Source: Spirochaetota bacterium
Lineage (GTDB): Bacteria; Spirochaetota; UBA4802; UBA5550
Reading direction: 5' to 3'
Length of the DNA stretch: 33,362 bases
NCBI GenBank assembly: GCA_022709405.1
Contig: JAKLIV010000025.1
Span: 1-33,362 of the forward strand
This document shows, piece after piece, positions 25,016 to 33,362 of this stretch; within the stretch, counting starts at the first letter, position 1; each line of letters opens with the position of its first letter. A model generated the notes under the pieces. It was not told the DNA's origin. It made no database searches and saw only the letters and a list, made by a program, of their open reading frames with translations. The position numbers and the translations under genes were made by a program.

Positions 25016-25036
25016 TTCAACAGAGGGAATGTTGAA
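25016..25036. terminator. Hairpin between convergent genes
   Basis: TTCAACA (25016-25022) and TGTTGAA (25030-25036) form a perfect 7-bp stem with a 7-nt loop, 3 nt from the stop of the minus-strand kinase and 13 nt from the plus-strand stop. There is no strong T-tract on either side, so it is only a weak bidirectional terminator candidate. Confidence 0.35.
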
Positions 25037-25039
25037 ACA

Positions 25040-27964
25040 TTATGCCTCAAATCGAATAACGCTTTTCGTTCCATTATCATTCCGGATGCTGCATGTACCG
25101 TTTAATTGTTCGGTCAGCATCTTTACCAGCATCATTCCAAGCCCGGAAGACCTGTTTGATTGTATTTTTTCATCAATACCGATGCCGTTGTCATGAACGG
25201 TGAGGGTCGCGGTATTCCCCTTTTTTTCAAGATTAATCGACACCAGGCCGTTCTCACGGCCTTTGAACGCATATTTGAATGCATTCGTCAGCAACTCGTT
25301 GATGATGATGCCGACCGAAATAGCTTTTTTCGCAGGAAGCGTAAAATCGGCAATCTTTTTTTCAATGGTTATTTTACCGCCCTCGCGAAACACCGAGGCA
25401 ATCGAATCGATCAGGCTTTCCGCGTAGTTTAACAGATTGACTTCATGATAATCCCTGCCTATCAGCAGGTTGTCATAAAGAACCCGCATGCTTTGAATGC
25501 GTGAAATGGCGTCCTGCAATGCCGATCGAACTTCAGGATTGGAATGTGAATCTGCGTGCATCGATAAAAGACACTCGATATTCGCAATGTTGTTTTTGAC
25601 ACGATGATGGATTTCCTTGAGCAGAATCTCCTTTTCGGATAGTTGCTTCTGTACTTCTTCTTCCACACGCTTGCGCTCGGTGATGTCGTAGCCTATGTTC
25701 ATTACAAGCCCGTCGTCGAGCATATAATTAGCCCACATACAATCAAGTTTTCTCCCGTCCCTGGTCTGAGGATGCCATTCCCTGAATTCAGGATTCGGCG
25801 AAGTAACCACCGTTGTTACAACCTCGCGCCGCACATCGGGATCAGGATAGAAAAGCGCGAGCGGTTCCGGAGAGGAGTTTATCTCGTCGATGCTCCAGCC
25901 GAATGTTTGTTCGCAGGCCCTGTTCCACAATACGCAGCGGCCCTCTGAATCGAAACAGTCGATCATTACGGGAGCATATTCATAAATCATCCTGAAGCGG
26001 GTTTCGCTCGCCTTTAGCATCATCTCGGCCCGCTTGCGTTCGGTGATATCATGGATGATCGAGTGCAGCAGGTCTTTTCCCTCGTATTCCGTTTTTGAAC
26101 TGAATACGGCGACGTCCCTGATCGATCCGTCCGCCCGCCGATGTTTGAATTCGAAATAGGTCCTTTTCTCCGCCCTCACCTTTTCCATCTCGGCCTTCAC
26201 CTGCTCGGGCGATAGCGTGTTGATTTCAGAAATATTCATCCGGCGCAGTTCTTCCCGCGACCAGCCGTAGAATGCTTCGGCTGCCATGTTGGCATCCTCG
26301 ATATGGCCGCTGTCCGGGTCTATGAGCAGTTTCACCGCAGTGTGCTTTTGAAATAAATTCCGAAACAGCGCTTCGCTTTGCCGCAGGGCCTTTTCAGACT
26401 GCTTGCGCCCGGTGATGTCGCGGACAATGGCCCACATACTTACAGGCGAACCGTCAGTATCTCGTATTAGCGTGATGCGCAGTTCTACCGGAAAAACCGT
26501 CCCGTCTTTTCTTTGGTATTCTTTTTCATAGATGTCTGAATATCCTTTCGGCAGTACCTGCTCTTGGATAATGGCGGCCTCGAACGCATGCCATTTTTCC
26601 GGTGTAAAATCCTGATAAGTGAGCTTGCCGACCTCTTCCCGCGTATAGCCCAGCATATTCAGATAAATTTCATTGCAATCAATGATTCTGCCATCCATTT
26701 CAACGTTAACAAAAGCATCCATCATGCTTTGATGCAAAGTGCGAAACTTCACCTCGCTCTCGCGCAGCGCCTCCTCCACCTTTTTGCGTGCGGTGATTTC
26801 ACGGGCAAAAGCGATATTGTATTCTTTATCATCATGAGCGAAGTAATAGACGCTTATTTCGACCGGTACGATATGACCATCCTTGGCCCGATGACGGGTT
26901 TCAATAAGTAATTTTCCTTTCTCTTTAAGTTCACGCCAGTGGTTGGAATAGACATCCCGGGTATAATCAGGATCAATATCATAAACCTTCATGCCGAGCA
27001 ACTCATCCCGGGCATATCCCAGATAATGACACGCCGCCTCGTTTACATAGTGGAATTGGCCGTCCTGCCCGACCCAGTATATCGCATCGGATGCACAATC
27101 AGTGGCGAACTGAGTCATCCGAAGAGCGTCCATTGTCCGCCTTCGCTCGGTTATGTCACGGATAATCTCGATGGAGCCAATGATCTGCCCCGACATATCA
27201 TACAGGGGAGAAGCCTTGGCAAAGACCCATGCGCCCCTGCCGGAATAAAGCGCATTACAGAACACTTCGGCCATCAGCGCGTCTCCCTGGCGGGTTACCG
27301 CGGGATACCTGGCGGCGATTTCAGCCGAATCATCGAAAATATGATCCATAAGCTGAGGCCTTCGCAAGCCATAGAAGGGAACGGAGTAAGCATAATCCCC
27401 CTGACCGATCATTTCAGCTGCCGGAATGCCAGTCATCTCCTCGATAGCCCTGTTCCAGACGATAACACGCTTGTTCCGGTCAATTGCGAGTGCTGCATCC
27501 GGCAAAAACTGAATGATATCCGAGAGTTTCCGTTCCTCGCTCTCCCGCAGATCATCCTCGGCCCGCCCGCGCTCCATCCTCGCCTCGAAGAGCTTCAGCG
27601 CCATCTTGATCGACGCGTCCAGCACCGTGACGCCCGTATTCTTTACCACGTATCCGTACGATGTGATCTTTTCGGTTTTTTCAACTACCTCGGGCTCGGT
27701 ATGAGATGATAAAAAAACTACGGGGATGTCTTTATGCTCCAGTATCCGTTCCGCCGCCTGCGTTCCGTCAATCCCGGGGCCAAGATCGATATCCATGAGT
27801 ATCAAGTCGACATGGATGGCGGCGTCAAGAATGGCTTTAACCGCTTCTTCACCGCTGCCGACATGTTGGACAAGGTATCCTTTCTTTTCCAAATCCTTCT
27901 GTTCCAAGATGGCCACGAGGAATTCATCTTCAACGAGAAGGATTCTCTTTTTAATGCCGTCCAC
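25040..27964 (-). CDS. Cytoplasmic sensor histidine kinase: REC, five PAS, HisKA_2, HATPase
   Basis: This 974-aa protein has no membrane segments. An N-terminal receiver domain (ILLVEDE; phospho-acceptor Asp58 in LILMDIDLG; VVKNTG with the conserved Lys) is followed by five PAS domains (roughly 150-270, 285-400, 405-525, 530-650, 655-770). Then come a HisKA_2 domain with KEIHHRVKNN (His786/His787) and a HATPase domain with NELLTNAFKYAF, DNGIGID and GLGMMLVKML. A receiver at the front means it may be switched by another kinase and then signal onward. The start codon is GTG at 27964, with GAAGG 10 nt upstream; no ATG fits before the receiver. The partner regulator is not in the window. Confidence 0.92.
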   Translation of the reverse strand: MDGIKKRILLVEDEFLVAILEQKDLEKKGYLVQHVGSGEEAVKAILDAAIHVDLILMDIDLGPGIDGTQAAERILEHKDIPVVFLSSHTEPEVVEKTEKITSYGYVVKNTGVTVLDASIKMALKLFEARMERGRAEDDLRESEERKLSDIIQFLPDAALAIDRNKRVIVWNRAIEEMTGIPAAEMIGQGDYAYSVPFYGLRRPQLMDHIFDDSAEIAARYPAVTRQGDALMAEVFCNALYSGRGAWVFAKASPLYDMSGQIIGSIEIIRDITERRRTMDALRMTQFATDCASDAIYWVGQDGQFHYVNEAACHYLGYARDELLGMKVYDIDPDYTRDVYSNHWRELKEKGKLLIETRHRAKDGHIVPVEISVYYFAHDDKEYNIAFAREITARKKVEEALRESEVKFRTLHQSMMDAFVNVEMDGRIIDCNEIYLNMLGYTREEVGKLTYQDFTPEKWHAFEAAIIQEQVLPKGYSDIYEKEYQRKDGTVFPVELRITLIRDTDGSPVSMWAIVRDITGRKQSEKALRQSEALFRNLFQKHTAVKLLIDPDSGHIEDANMAAEAFYGWSREELRRMNISEINTLSPEQVKAEMEKVRAEKRTYFEFKHRRADGSIRDVAVFSSKTEYEGKDLLHSIIHDITERKRAEMMLKASETRFRMIYEYAPVMIDCFDSEGRCVLWNRACEQTFGWSIDEINSSPEPLALFYPDPDVRREVVTTVVTSPNPEFREWHPQTRDGRKLDCMWANYMLDDGLVMNIGYDITERKRVEEEVQKQLSEKEILLKEIHHRVKNNIANIECLLSMHADSHSNPEVRSALQDAISRIQSMRVLYDNLLIGRDYHEVNLLNYAESLIDSIASVFREGGKITIEKKIADFTLPAKKAISVGIIINELLTNAFKYAFKGRENGLVSINLEKKGNTATLTVHDNGIGIDEKIQSNRSSGLGMMLVKMLTEQLNGTCSIRNDNGTKSVIRFEA

Positions 27965-28037
27965 AGGATTATAACCTTCGATTGCTTTCCTTATGAACAG
28001 TATATCATACCAGACGAGAAAATCAATCCATCAGCAA

Positions 28038-28063
28038 AAAACCGGGAAAGTAATCCCGGTTTT
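28038..28063 (-). terminator. Intrinsic terminator downstream of the lipoprotein hydrolase
   Basis: AAAACCGGGA (28038-28047) / TCCCGGTTTT (28054-28063) form a 10-bp stem with a 6-nt loop. On the minus strand it ends in TTTTTT (28041-28036), so it is a good terminator in that direction; the plus strand has four T. Confidence 0.7.
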
Positions 28064-28110
28064 CAACAGCGCCTGATGATTGTTGATGAACAAAGACTTT
28101 TTTGCGGGGG

Positions 28111-28136
28111 TTGACAGGGGGCTCTCCCCCTGTCAA
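28111..28136 (-). terminator. First hairpin after the lipoprotein hydrolase
   Basis: TTGACAGGGGG (28111-28121) and CCCCCTGTCAA (28126-28136) pair over 11 bp around a 4-nt loop, 11 nt after the stop at 28148. On the minus strand no T-tract follows, so this may stabilise the mRNA end or pause polymerase ahead of the second hairpin 50 nt on. Confidence 0.5.
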
Positions 28137-28147
28137 TATCCATCCGC

Positions 28148-29953
28148 CTAGTTCTCAAAAATGAAATCCAGCAGGTTCTCGGTCACCTTCTCGGGCTCCC
28201 CGTCGTTCTGGACCGGGGCCGCGGTGAGCACGTCGAGATGGTCGTACCCCGGTATCACGGGCGTGCCGGGACGCATGTTCTCTCCGGCAAGGTTCGGGCC
28301 GTCGCCCGCAACAATGTCGAGGACCGGATGCCGCTCCACACCGTCGGCATGCACGATCCCGTCCGTGCCGAGCATCGATTCGATCGCGAGCCTCATCGGG
28401 AAATACGCCTCCACGAAATTCATCGGAAGCGCCCCCACCGAAAAAGACAGGTCGCGCATGTCGGTAACTTCCGACGCCGCGGTCGTGTAAGGCTCCCCGT
28501 CCCTGGCGAGCGGGACCGATGCGTCATCGATCTCGTCGTAGTTCAGCCAGCCGTAGAGCGGCCCCTCGGCGTTCGAGGTTCCGTCATCCACCGCTATCGC
28601 GAGCTTGCCGCCCCCGAAAAATCCGGTCATGAACTCGAGCCCGGGGGCCTCGGCGAGGGCTTCGGCCTGCGCTTCGGACAGCGGGAAATTCTTGTCCGCC
28701 AGCCTGCCGCCGTCGAAGAATCCTGCGCTCGACCTGATGATCGATATGGGCATCGCGTTGTCGTCCATGAATACGCCGAACAGCGCCTCGTTGGTATACC
28801 TGATGTTCCTGAGCGACGCGGTCGCGCCGAGAAAATCGCACAGGTTGCGCGAGTGATAGACGCGGTACGAAAGGTCGGTGGTGAATGTTTTGGGCATGTA
28901 AGCGACCGAATCCGATTCATCATCGGGCCACAGGTGCGCCGCCGCGCCGATTCCGGTGAGCAGGGTCATGACTTCGGGATCGATGATCCCGGGCAGCGAA
29001 ACGAAACGCATCAGGTAACCGGCCCGCATCAGCGCAACAGCGTTTTCCGGGATGTCGCCCAGCAGCGATCCCAGATCTACCGATGAACCGGACATCGTGC
29101 CCACCAGCGTGCCGGAAGTCACCGTGGTGTCCAGTCCGAAATATCCTGCGCACTGGTTGTAGCCGGCATCACCGGTCGTGTCCGGATCGCCGTCGAAATC
29201 CCAGCATGCGTATGCGCCGGTGATGAACCCTCCCAGCGAGTGCCCGCCGAGATAGACCTTCTCCTGCCTGACCGCCTGGTCGGGTATGCCGCGGCTGATG
29301 ATCTCGTTCCAGTCCCGGAGGGTCCGGTCCATCCCCATCTCCGCGAGCCAGTCAGCGTCGGTGTAGGCGTTCAGAAATCCTTCAAACCGTTTTCCATTAT
29401 ATGCTTTATCACGGTAATAATAATCGATAAAATCGTGCGGGTCCCCGGTCGATCTCGCAAGCTCCAGGCCGTTCAGGTCCTCGAGCGCATTTGACCTGCG
29501 ATCGATCGCCCAGAACTCGATGTATTTCCCCCTCTCCCCGTACGCCCGCGTGACGAGGTTGCCCGCCACGTTGTAGAACGCCGAGGCCCCTTCGAGCACG
29601 CCGGGCTGCGCGATGAGAATCCTGTCGGCATCGGACGGATTATCCGGGCCGTCGGCATGCCTGACGCGCAAAAACCGCAGATTGTCGCATTCGGCCGGAT
29701 GTTCGGGAAAAGAATCCGGCAGCGGAGCGTACACGGTCACAGCGGTGGCTGCAGTGTCCGGGAACGCGAGGTGCATGTCGGCCTTTGTTTCGGTGAAACC
29801 GGCGGGCGGCCATGTCCCTTCATCGCTCAGGGCGCCGGTCGGGCCGACTCCGGCCATACCGCTGTCCGGGCCGCCGGCATAGTCGCATGCGACAAACAGG
29901 CCGAAAACGGCGCACAGGACAAACGTCTTCATTATTTCATGAAAATTTTTCAT
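28148..29953 (-). CDS. Lipoprotein alpha/beta hydrolase (lipase/esterase-like)
   Basis: This 601-aa protein has a lipoprotein signal (VFGLFVAC, Cys23, then DYAGG). It contains a nucleophile elbow GGHSLGGF (Ser239) at the end of VYLGGHSLGG and an earlier strand-loop ILIAQPGVLEGASAF where the oxyanion hole would be. A late His near the C-terminus (GYDHLDVLTAAP) is a good catalytic His candidate. It is probably a secreted or surface hydrolase of esters; the substrate is unknown. The length exceeds a simple esterase fold because of large insertions between the nucleophile and the His. GGGAGG lies 7 nt before ATG 29953. It has its own promoter region with repeats and a double-hairpin end. Confidence 0.78.
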   Translation of the reverse strand: MKNFHEIMKTFVLCAVFGLFVACDYAGGPDSGMAGVGPTGALSDEGTWPPAGFTETKADMHLAFPDTAATAVTVYAPLPDSFPEHPAECDNLRFLRVRHADGPDNPSDADRILIAQPGVLEGASAFYNVAGNLVTRAYGERGKYIEFWAIDRRSNALEDLNGLELARSTGDPHDFIDYYYRDKAYNGKRFEGFLNAYTDADWLAEMGMDRTLRDWNEIISRGIPDQAVRQEKVYLGGHSLGGFITGAYACWDFDGDPDTTGDAGYNQCAGYFGLDTTVTSGTLVGTMSGSSVDLGSLLGDIPENAVALMRAGYLMRFVSLPGIIDPEVMTLLTGIGAAAHLWPDDESDSVAYMPKTFTTDLSYRVYHSRNLCDFLGATASLRNIRYTNEALFGVFMDDNAMPISIIRSSAGFFDGGRLADKNFPLSEAQAEALAEAPGLEFMTGFFGGGKLAIAVDDGTSNAEGPLYGWLNYDEIDDASVPLARDGEPYTTAASEVTDMRDLSFSVGALPMNFVEAYFPMRLAIESMLGTDGIVHADGVERHPVLDIVAGDGPNLAGENMRPGTPVIPGYDHLDVLTAAPVQNDGEPEKVTENLLDFIFEN

Positions 29954-30058
29954 TGAGAAGCCTCCCTTTGAAAAGGACTTTGACCGGGATGAGATGAAAT
30001 CGACCCGTCGCCCTTCGGCGCGACGGATGTGAACCAGGAAAGGGACAATCGGCCGGGA

Positions 30059-30087
30059 TTTATATATGTACGTTCGTTAACCGTCCA
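30059..30087 (-). promoter_or_regulatory. Candidate promoter of the lipoprotein hydrolase
   Basis: On the minus strand TGGACG (30087-30082, 4 of 6) and TATAAA (30064-30059, 5 of 6) are spaced by exactly 17 bp. Confidence 0.5.
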
Positions 30088-30099
30088 GCCGTTCGGTAA
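30071..30099. repeat. Direct repeat CGTTCG(T/G)TAA across the promoter
   Basis: CGTTCGTTAA (30071-30080) and CGTTCGGTAA (30090-30099) share 9 of 10 bases with a 19-bp period, close to two helical turns. One copy lies in the spacer of the minus-strand promoter and the other just upstream of its -35, as expected for a tandem operator. Confidence 0.45.
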
Positions 30100-30146
30100 T
30101 ATATATCAACACACGAAGAGGTCAAGCAATTTTTACTTTAGAGAAG

Positions 30147-30159
30147 GATGATAATCATC
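30147..30159. promoter_or_regulatory. Fur-box-like palindrome
   Basis: GATGATAATCATC is a perfect palindrome around one central base and contains ATGATAATCAT, the exact central 11 bases of the classic Fur consensus. The flanks match less well (about 14 of 19 over the full box). It lies 128 bp before the antiporter start. Confidence 0.4.
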
Positions 30160-30286
30160 AGCCGCCCCGACCCGCCTTTTTTGCTTGAAAAAACACACAC
30201 GACCGGTGAACATATCATAATGGCTGCACCATAACAGCAGCCGGCGCCCAATACTGATTGCAGCATACCGTAAAGCCCGAAAAAAT

Positions 30287-32119
30287 ATGGACAATGTGCT
30301 TATAAACACCGTCATCATCACCCTGATTGCGGGATCGATCGGAATCGCGGTCTCCGAAAGGCTGAAATTTCCGGTCATCATCGTTTATTTCATATGCGGC
30401 ATACTGCTCGGCCCGTACGGACTCGGCCTTATCAATCCGCAATCCCTTGGAGAGGGACTGAACGTACTGATCACCGTTTTCGTATCAATTATTCTTTTCG
30501 AAGGCGGCCTGTCGCTCGACATTTCCAAAATGATGTCGGTAAGCCTGCACCTTTTCAGGCAGATACTCATCACCATCGCCGTCACCATGCCCCTGAGCTG
30601 GCTGGCGGCGCGCCACATAGTCGGGCTCCCGGCGGACATCGCCCTGGTTTTCGCATCGCTGACGATCGTCACCGGCCCCACGGTGATCAAGCCCATAATT
30701 CAGCACCTGCCGCTGCGCGGCCACGTGAAAACTTTTCTCAACGGCGAGTCGGTCATCATCGATGCGGTGGGGGCGGTTCTCGCCATCGCGGTAATCGAAT
30801 TCTTCGTTTCACAGAAGGTCCCGGGCCTCACGATCCTGGACTTCGTCCTGTCATTGTTCATCGGCGCCACAACCGGCGTCGCGTTCGGCATAGGGGTGAA
30901 ACTGGCGTTCACGAAAACGACGCTGGTTCCTATGGGGAGCCGCAGCATTCTCACGCTGGGAACCGTCTTCTGCGCTTTTGGCGTCTCCGAAATGCTGTCC
31001 CCCGAATCGGGACTCATGGCGGTCGCGGTATTCGGCCTTGTTCTCGGATCGATCAAATACCGCGAAAAGGAAAAACTGCTGTCCTTCAAGGAGAAGATCA
31101 CCAAGATCGTCATCTCGTTTCTTTTCATCCTGCTGTCGGCCGATTTCAACATCACGAAGCTGCCGGATTACCTGGCTCCCGGATCGCTCGTGGTGCTGAT
31201 CATCATTGCGGCCCGCTTCCCGGCGGTGTTCGCCAGCACGTCGGGCGGGCTTTTTTCGTTCAGGGAGCGGCTCTTCATGGGATGGGTCGGCCCGCGCGGC
31301 ATAATAGCCCTTTCGGTCGCGTCAATCGCGGCCATGAAGCTGCAATCAGCCGGCATGGGAAACGCCGACACGATCGAGATTCTGGTCTTCATGCTCATAT
31401 CGGCCACGGTCGTACTTCAGGGAATGAGCGCGGGCCTGGTAGCGAAAAAGCTGGATATTCTGGTCCAGGGAGACCGGGACATCATCATACTGGGAATAAA
31501 TCCGGTGACCATCGGGCTCGCTCTGCGCTGGAGGGAATACCGCAACGACGTGCTCTTCATCGACTCGAACGAATCCGCCTGCAGGCTCGCCGAAAAGGAC
31601 GGCTTCCAGTACGTTCATGGGAACGGCCTGGCGCCGGACACGTTCGAGGGGATCGATGTCGACCGTTATTCATCGGTCATCGCGGCCTCGCCGAACAACG
31701 AAATAAACGTCCTCTTCTGCCGGTTCATGAAAAAAAATTTCGGCATACCGAACCAGTACGTCATATTGACTGAAAAGGCGAACCAGGAACTCTCCGAAGT
31801 CATACAGTCGGAGGGGATCAAAACCGCCTGCGTGGACCTGCAGGCGAAGAAATCAACCTCGTTTTTCGATGCGATCAGGGATTACTTTTCCAGGAAAATC
31901 CCGGTCATCACGGACATAACCGTGAAGAACCCGGCCTTCTTGAAAAACAAACCCGGAGAATACCCGGTTCCGGACAACGCGTTCATCCTGTTCGCCGTGA
32001 GGAAATCAAGAAGCTGTTACATTTATTATGACGGATTCAGGCTTGAAAACGGCGATGTCATTTATCTCCTCGCAAGCAGCGATACATCTTCAAAAAATCT
32101 GATAATATTTACTGGATAA
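30287..32119 (+). CDS. Cation:proton antiporter (CPA family) with C-terminal RCK/TrkA domain
   Basis: This 610-aa protein has about 12-13 membrane segments in residues 1-390. They show the marks ISIILFEGGLSLDI, IVTGPTVIKPII and NGESVIIDAVGAVLA, where the Asp of the last block is the usual ion-binding residue of CPA antiporters; WVGPRGIIALSVAS comes later. The C-terminal cytoplasmic part starts at DIIILGINPVTIGLALRW, a Rossmann TrkA-N (RCK) domain, and ends with a TrkA-C-like segment. It probably exchanges Na+ or K+ for H+ under nucleotide control. The ribosome site before ATG 30287 is poor. The diguanylate cyclase gene follows after 42 nt. Confidence 0.88.
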   Translation: MDNVLINTVIITLIAGSIGIAVSERLKFPVIIVYFICGILLGPYGLGLINPQSLGEGLNVLITVFVSIILFEGGLSLDISKMMSVSLHLFRQILITIAVTMPLSWLAARHIVGLPADIALVFASLTIVTGPTVIKPIIQHLPLRGHVKTFLNGESVIIDAVGAVLAIAVIEFFVSQKVPGLTILDFVLSLFIGATTGVAFGIGVKLAFTKTTLVPMGSRSILTLGTVFCAFGVSEMLSPESGLMAVAVFGLVLGSIKYREKEKLLSFKEKITKIVISFLFILLSADFNITKLPDYLAPGSLVVLIIIAARFPAVFASTSGGLFSFRERLFMGWVGPRGIIALSVASIAAMKLQSAGMGNADTIEILVFMLISATVVLQGMSAGLVAKKLDILVQGDRDIIILGINPVTIGLALRWREYRNDVLFIDSNESACRLAEKDGFQYVHGNGLAPDTFEGIDVDRYSSVIAASPNNEINVLFCRFMKKNFGIPNQYVILTEKANQELSEVIQSEGIKTACVDLQAKKSTSFFDAIRDYFSRKIPVITDITVKNPAFLKNKPGEYPVPDNAFILFAVRKSRSCYIYYDGFRLENGDVIYLLASSDTSSKNLIIFTG

Positions 32120-32161
32120 TTTTTTCTTGGCATATCAGGAAATAGTATTAGAATTATAGAT

Positions 32162-32998
32162 ATGCATATTTGCAAAATAAAAGCGTTTCAAATAAAATCA
32201 AAGAACCAAGCATTGACGGCAGGTCTGTTTCTTGTGATCCTCATGGGGTCAATCGATCTGCTGATAGACTATCGCATCAGTTTTTCAATATTCTACGTGC
32301 TGCCGGTCGTCCTTGTCACCTGGCATGCCGGATTTAAAAGCGGTATTCTGTTTTCGATACTGAGCACGTTTTTCTGGCTTTTCGCGGCTGTAGTTTCAAA
32401 GTATCATCAGATTCCATTGGCAATCCTTTTCTGGAATTCAACGGTCAGGTTCGGATTTTTCATAATCATCGTAATGGTACTGCATTATTTCAAATCCGAA
32501 CGGGAAAACGCCCGCGTCGACTTTTTAACGAAGATACCGAACCGACGCTATTTTGAGGAATCGCTGATGCTTGAGATACAGCGTAGCAGGCGTTATAACC
32601 ATCCGATGACGATGGCATACATGGATGTCGACGATTTCAAACTTGTAAACGATACGATCGGGCATCAGGAGGGAGATAAACTGCTGAAAACGGTTTCCCG
32701 CGTCATCAGGGATTCGATGAGGGCCTCGGACATGATCGCACGGCTGGGGGGCGATGAATTCGCGATGGTTTTTGTTGAAACAGGTCAGAAACAGGCAAGA
32801 GCCATAGTAAATAAATTGAAAGATGCGCTTCTTCTCGCGATGCAGGGAAACATGTGGCCGGTCACTTTCAGTTTCGGTGTCGTGACGTTTTACAATATTC
32901 CCGATACCCCAAGAGAAATGATGCGCATCGCCGACGGCTGCATGTACGATGCAAAAAAATCCGGCAAAAACAAGATTATAACGAGGACCGTAAAATAG
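32162..32998 (+). CDS. Membrane diguanylate cyclase (GGDEF)
   Basis: This 278-aa protein has four N-terminal membrane segments (residues ~18-120) and a GGDEF domain. The domain starts DFLTKIPNRRYFEE and shows MDVDDFKLVNDTIGHQEGD and the active-site motif RLGGDEF (GGDEF at 196-200). RASD at 187-190 sits five residues before it, the right place for the c-di-GMP inhibitory I-site. It should make c-di-GMP from two GTP and be product-inhibited. The signal sensed by the membrane part is unknown. No ribosome site is visible before ATG 32162. It lies between the antiporter and otsA on the same strand. Confidence 0.92.
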   Translation: MHICKIKAFQIKSKNQALTAGLFLVILMGSIDLLIDYRISFSIFYVLPVVLVTWHAGFKSGILFSILSTFFWLFAAVVSKYHQIPLAILFWNSTVRFGFFIIIVMVLHYFKSERENARVDFLTKIPNRRYFEESLMLEIQRSRRYNHPMTMAYMDVDDFKLVNDTIGHQEGDKLLKTVSRVIRDSMRASDMIARLGGDEFAMVFVETGQKQARAIVNKLKDALLLAMQGNMWPVTFSFGVVTFYNIPDTPREMMRIADGCMYDAKKSGKNKIITRTVK

Positions 32999-33000
32999 AA

Positions 33001-33362
33001 ATGCCAAAACTCATATTAATATCCAACCGCCTGCCCGTCACCGTAGACCAGACGAAAAGCGGCGATTTAGACTTCAAGCCGAGCGTCGGTGGTCTGGCAA
33101 CCGGAATGTCTTCACTATCGAAAACATATCCCTGCGTCTGGGTGGGTTTCAGCGGGATCGCAGACGGGTCAGTCTCCCCGAAAATGATGAAAACCATTGA
33201 CAGCCACCTTGTCAAAAATTTCGATTCATACCCGGTGAGACTGAACCAAGATGAGCTCGAACTGTACTACAACGGTTTCTCCAACAAGACGATCTGGCCC
33301 CTGTTCCACTATTTCCCCTATTTCACGAGCTTCGATGACAGGACATGGGAATCCTACAGAGA
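33001..33362 (+). CDS. otsA: Trehalose-6-phosphate synthase, N-terminal part (cut by window end)
   Basis: The 120 visible residues match the N-terminus of GT20 trehalose-phosphate synthases: LILISNRLPVTV, then PSVGGLATGM (the UDP-glucose-binding start) and WVGFSGI, later YNGFSNKTIWPLFHYF, a strong family signature. The enzyme joins UDP-glucose and glucose-6-phosphate to give trehalose-6-phosphate for osmoprotection. The start ATG follows the stop of the diguanylate cyclase by 2 nt, with a distant GAGG, so translation is probably coupled. A fused OtsB phosphatase domain downstream cannot be judged from this window. Confidence 0.93.
   Translation, partial: MPKLILISNRLPVTVDQTKSGDLDFKPSVGGLATGMSSLSKTYPCVWVGFSGIADGSVSPKMMKTIDSHLVKNFDSYPVRLNQDELELYYNGFSNKTIWPLFHYFPYFTSFDDRTWESYR

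Larger units (their letters stand above)
29954..30286. other. 333-bp divergent intergenic region with promoter, repeats and Fur-like site
   Basis: No gene is seen. It holds a hairpin CCGTCGC/GCGACGG around an 8-nt loop (about 30006-30027) in the leader of the hydrolase gene, the promoter at 30059-30087, the direct repeats at 30071-30099, and the Fur-like palindrome at 30147-30159. I could not find a well-spaced -35/-10 pair for the plus-strand antiporter. Confidence 0.6.

Noticed and set aside
28238..29086. 282-codon plus-strand frame opposite the lipoprotein hydrolase
   Set aside because: Arg/His/Val-rich shadow with no motif; the minus strand has a lipobox, a nucleophile elbow and a good ribosome site.
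30394..31773. 459-codon plus-strand frame inside the antiporter gene in another frame
   Set aside because: Its sequence is Arg/His/Gly-rich with no domain, while the overlapping frame is a clear CPA antiporter.

Overview
The window comes from a Gram-negative-type (diderm) bacterium of moderately high GC. Three predicted lipoproteins with clear lipoboxes, several Sec signal peptides, Shine-Dalgarno sites of the GGAGG type and many PAS-rich histidine kinases support this. Gene content (lone EF-G, pectinacetylesterase-like lipoprotein, STAS antagonist, TPR proteins) would suit a free-living spirochaete or a deltaproteobacterium-like lineage. No sequence here fixes the phylum, so this is a weak inference. 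I see no prophage, insertion sequence, CRISPR array or conjugation gene; it reads as a chromosomal segment of many short transcription units.

Layout: 1-2795 (-) hybrid histidine kinase cut by the window edge, divergent from a pectinacetylesterase-family lipoprotein (3052-4287). Then an MFS transporter (4493-5668) with a perfect inverted repeat just upstream, a decayed histidine-kinase tail (about 5674-5835, -), and a DtxR/MntR-type metalloregulator (5901-6380) with a self-operator-like palindrome inside its promoter. A 58-codon gene (6480-6656, -) lies behind a structured leader. EF-G (6862-8937, -), a TPR protein (9222-9725, -) and an ABC-F ATPase (9962-11812, +) follow. A fatty-acid activation operon runs on the minus strand from 15514 to 11819: two acyl-CoA ligases and a MerR regulator. 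Next come a repeat-rich lipoprotein (15840-17333, -) and, divergently, a CapA-like protein plus a STAS protein (17576-19155, +).

The minus-strand block tRNA-Phe (21631-21559), serS (21416-20157) and an RtcA-like protein (20156-19167) puts a tRNA, a tRNA synthetase and an RNA-end-processing fold in one line; serS and the RtcA-like gene abut with no spacer. The rest holds a TPR protein (+), a MATE exporter (-), an unknown exported protein (+), a REC-5xPAS-HisKA_2 kinase (-), a lipoprotein alpha/beta hydrolase (-), a Na+/H+ antiporter with an RCK domain (+), a membrane diguanylate cyclase (+) and the start of trehalose-6-phosphate synthase (+, cut by the window end).

The items most worth a second look are the serS/RtcA-like pair, in which the expected catalytic His is not visible, the 58-aa gene with its folded leader, the DtxR autoregulatory operator, and the kinase relic. 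I found no convincing multi-gene defence or wholly new system.
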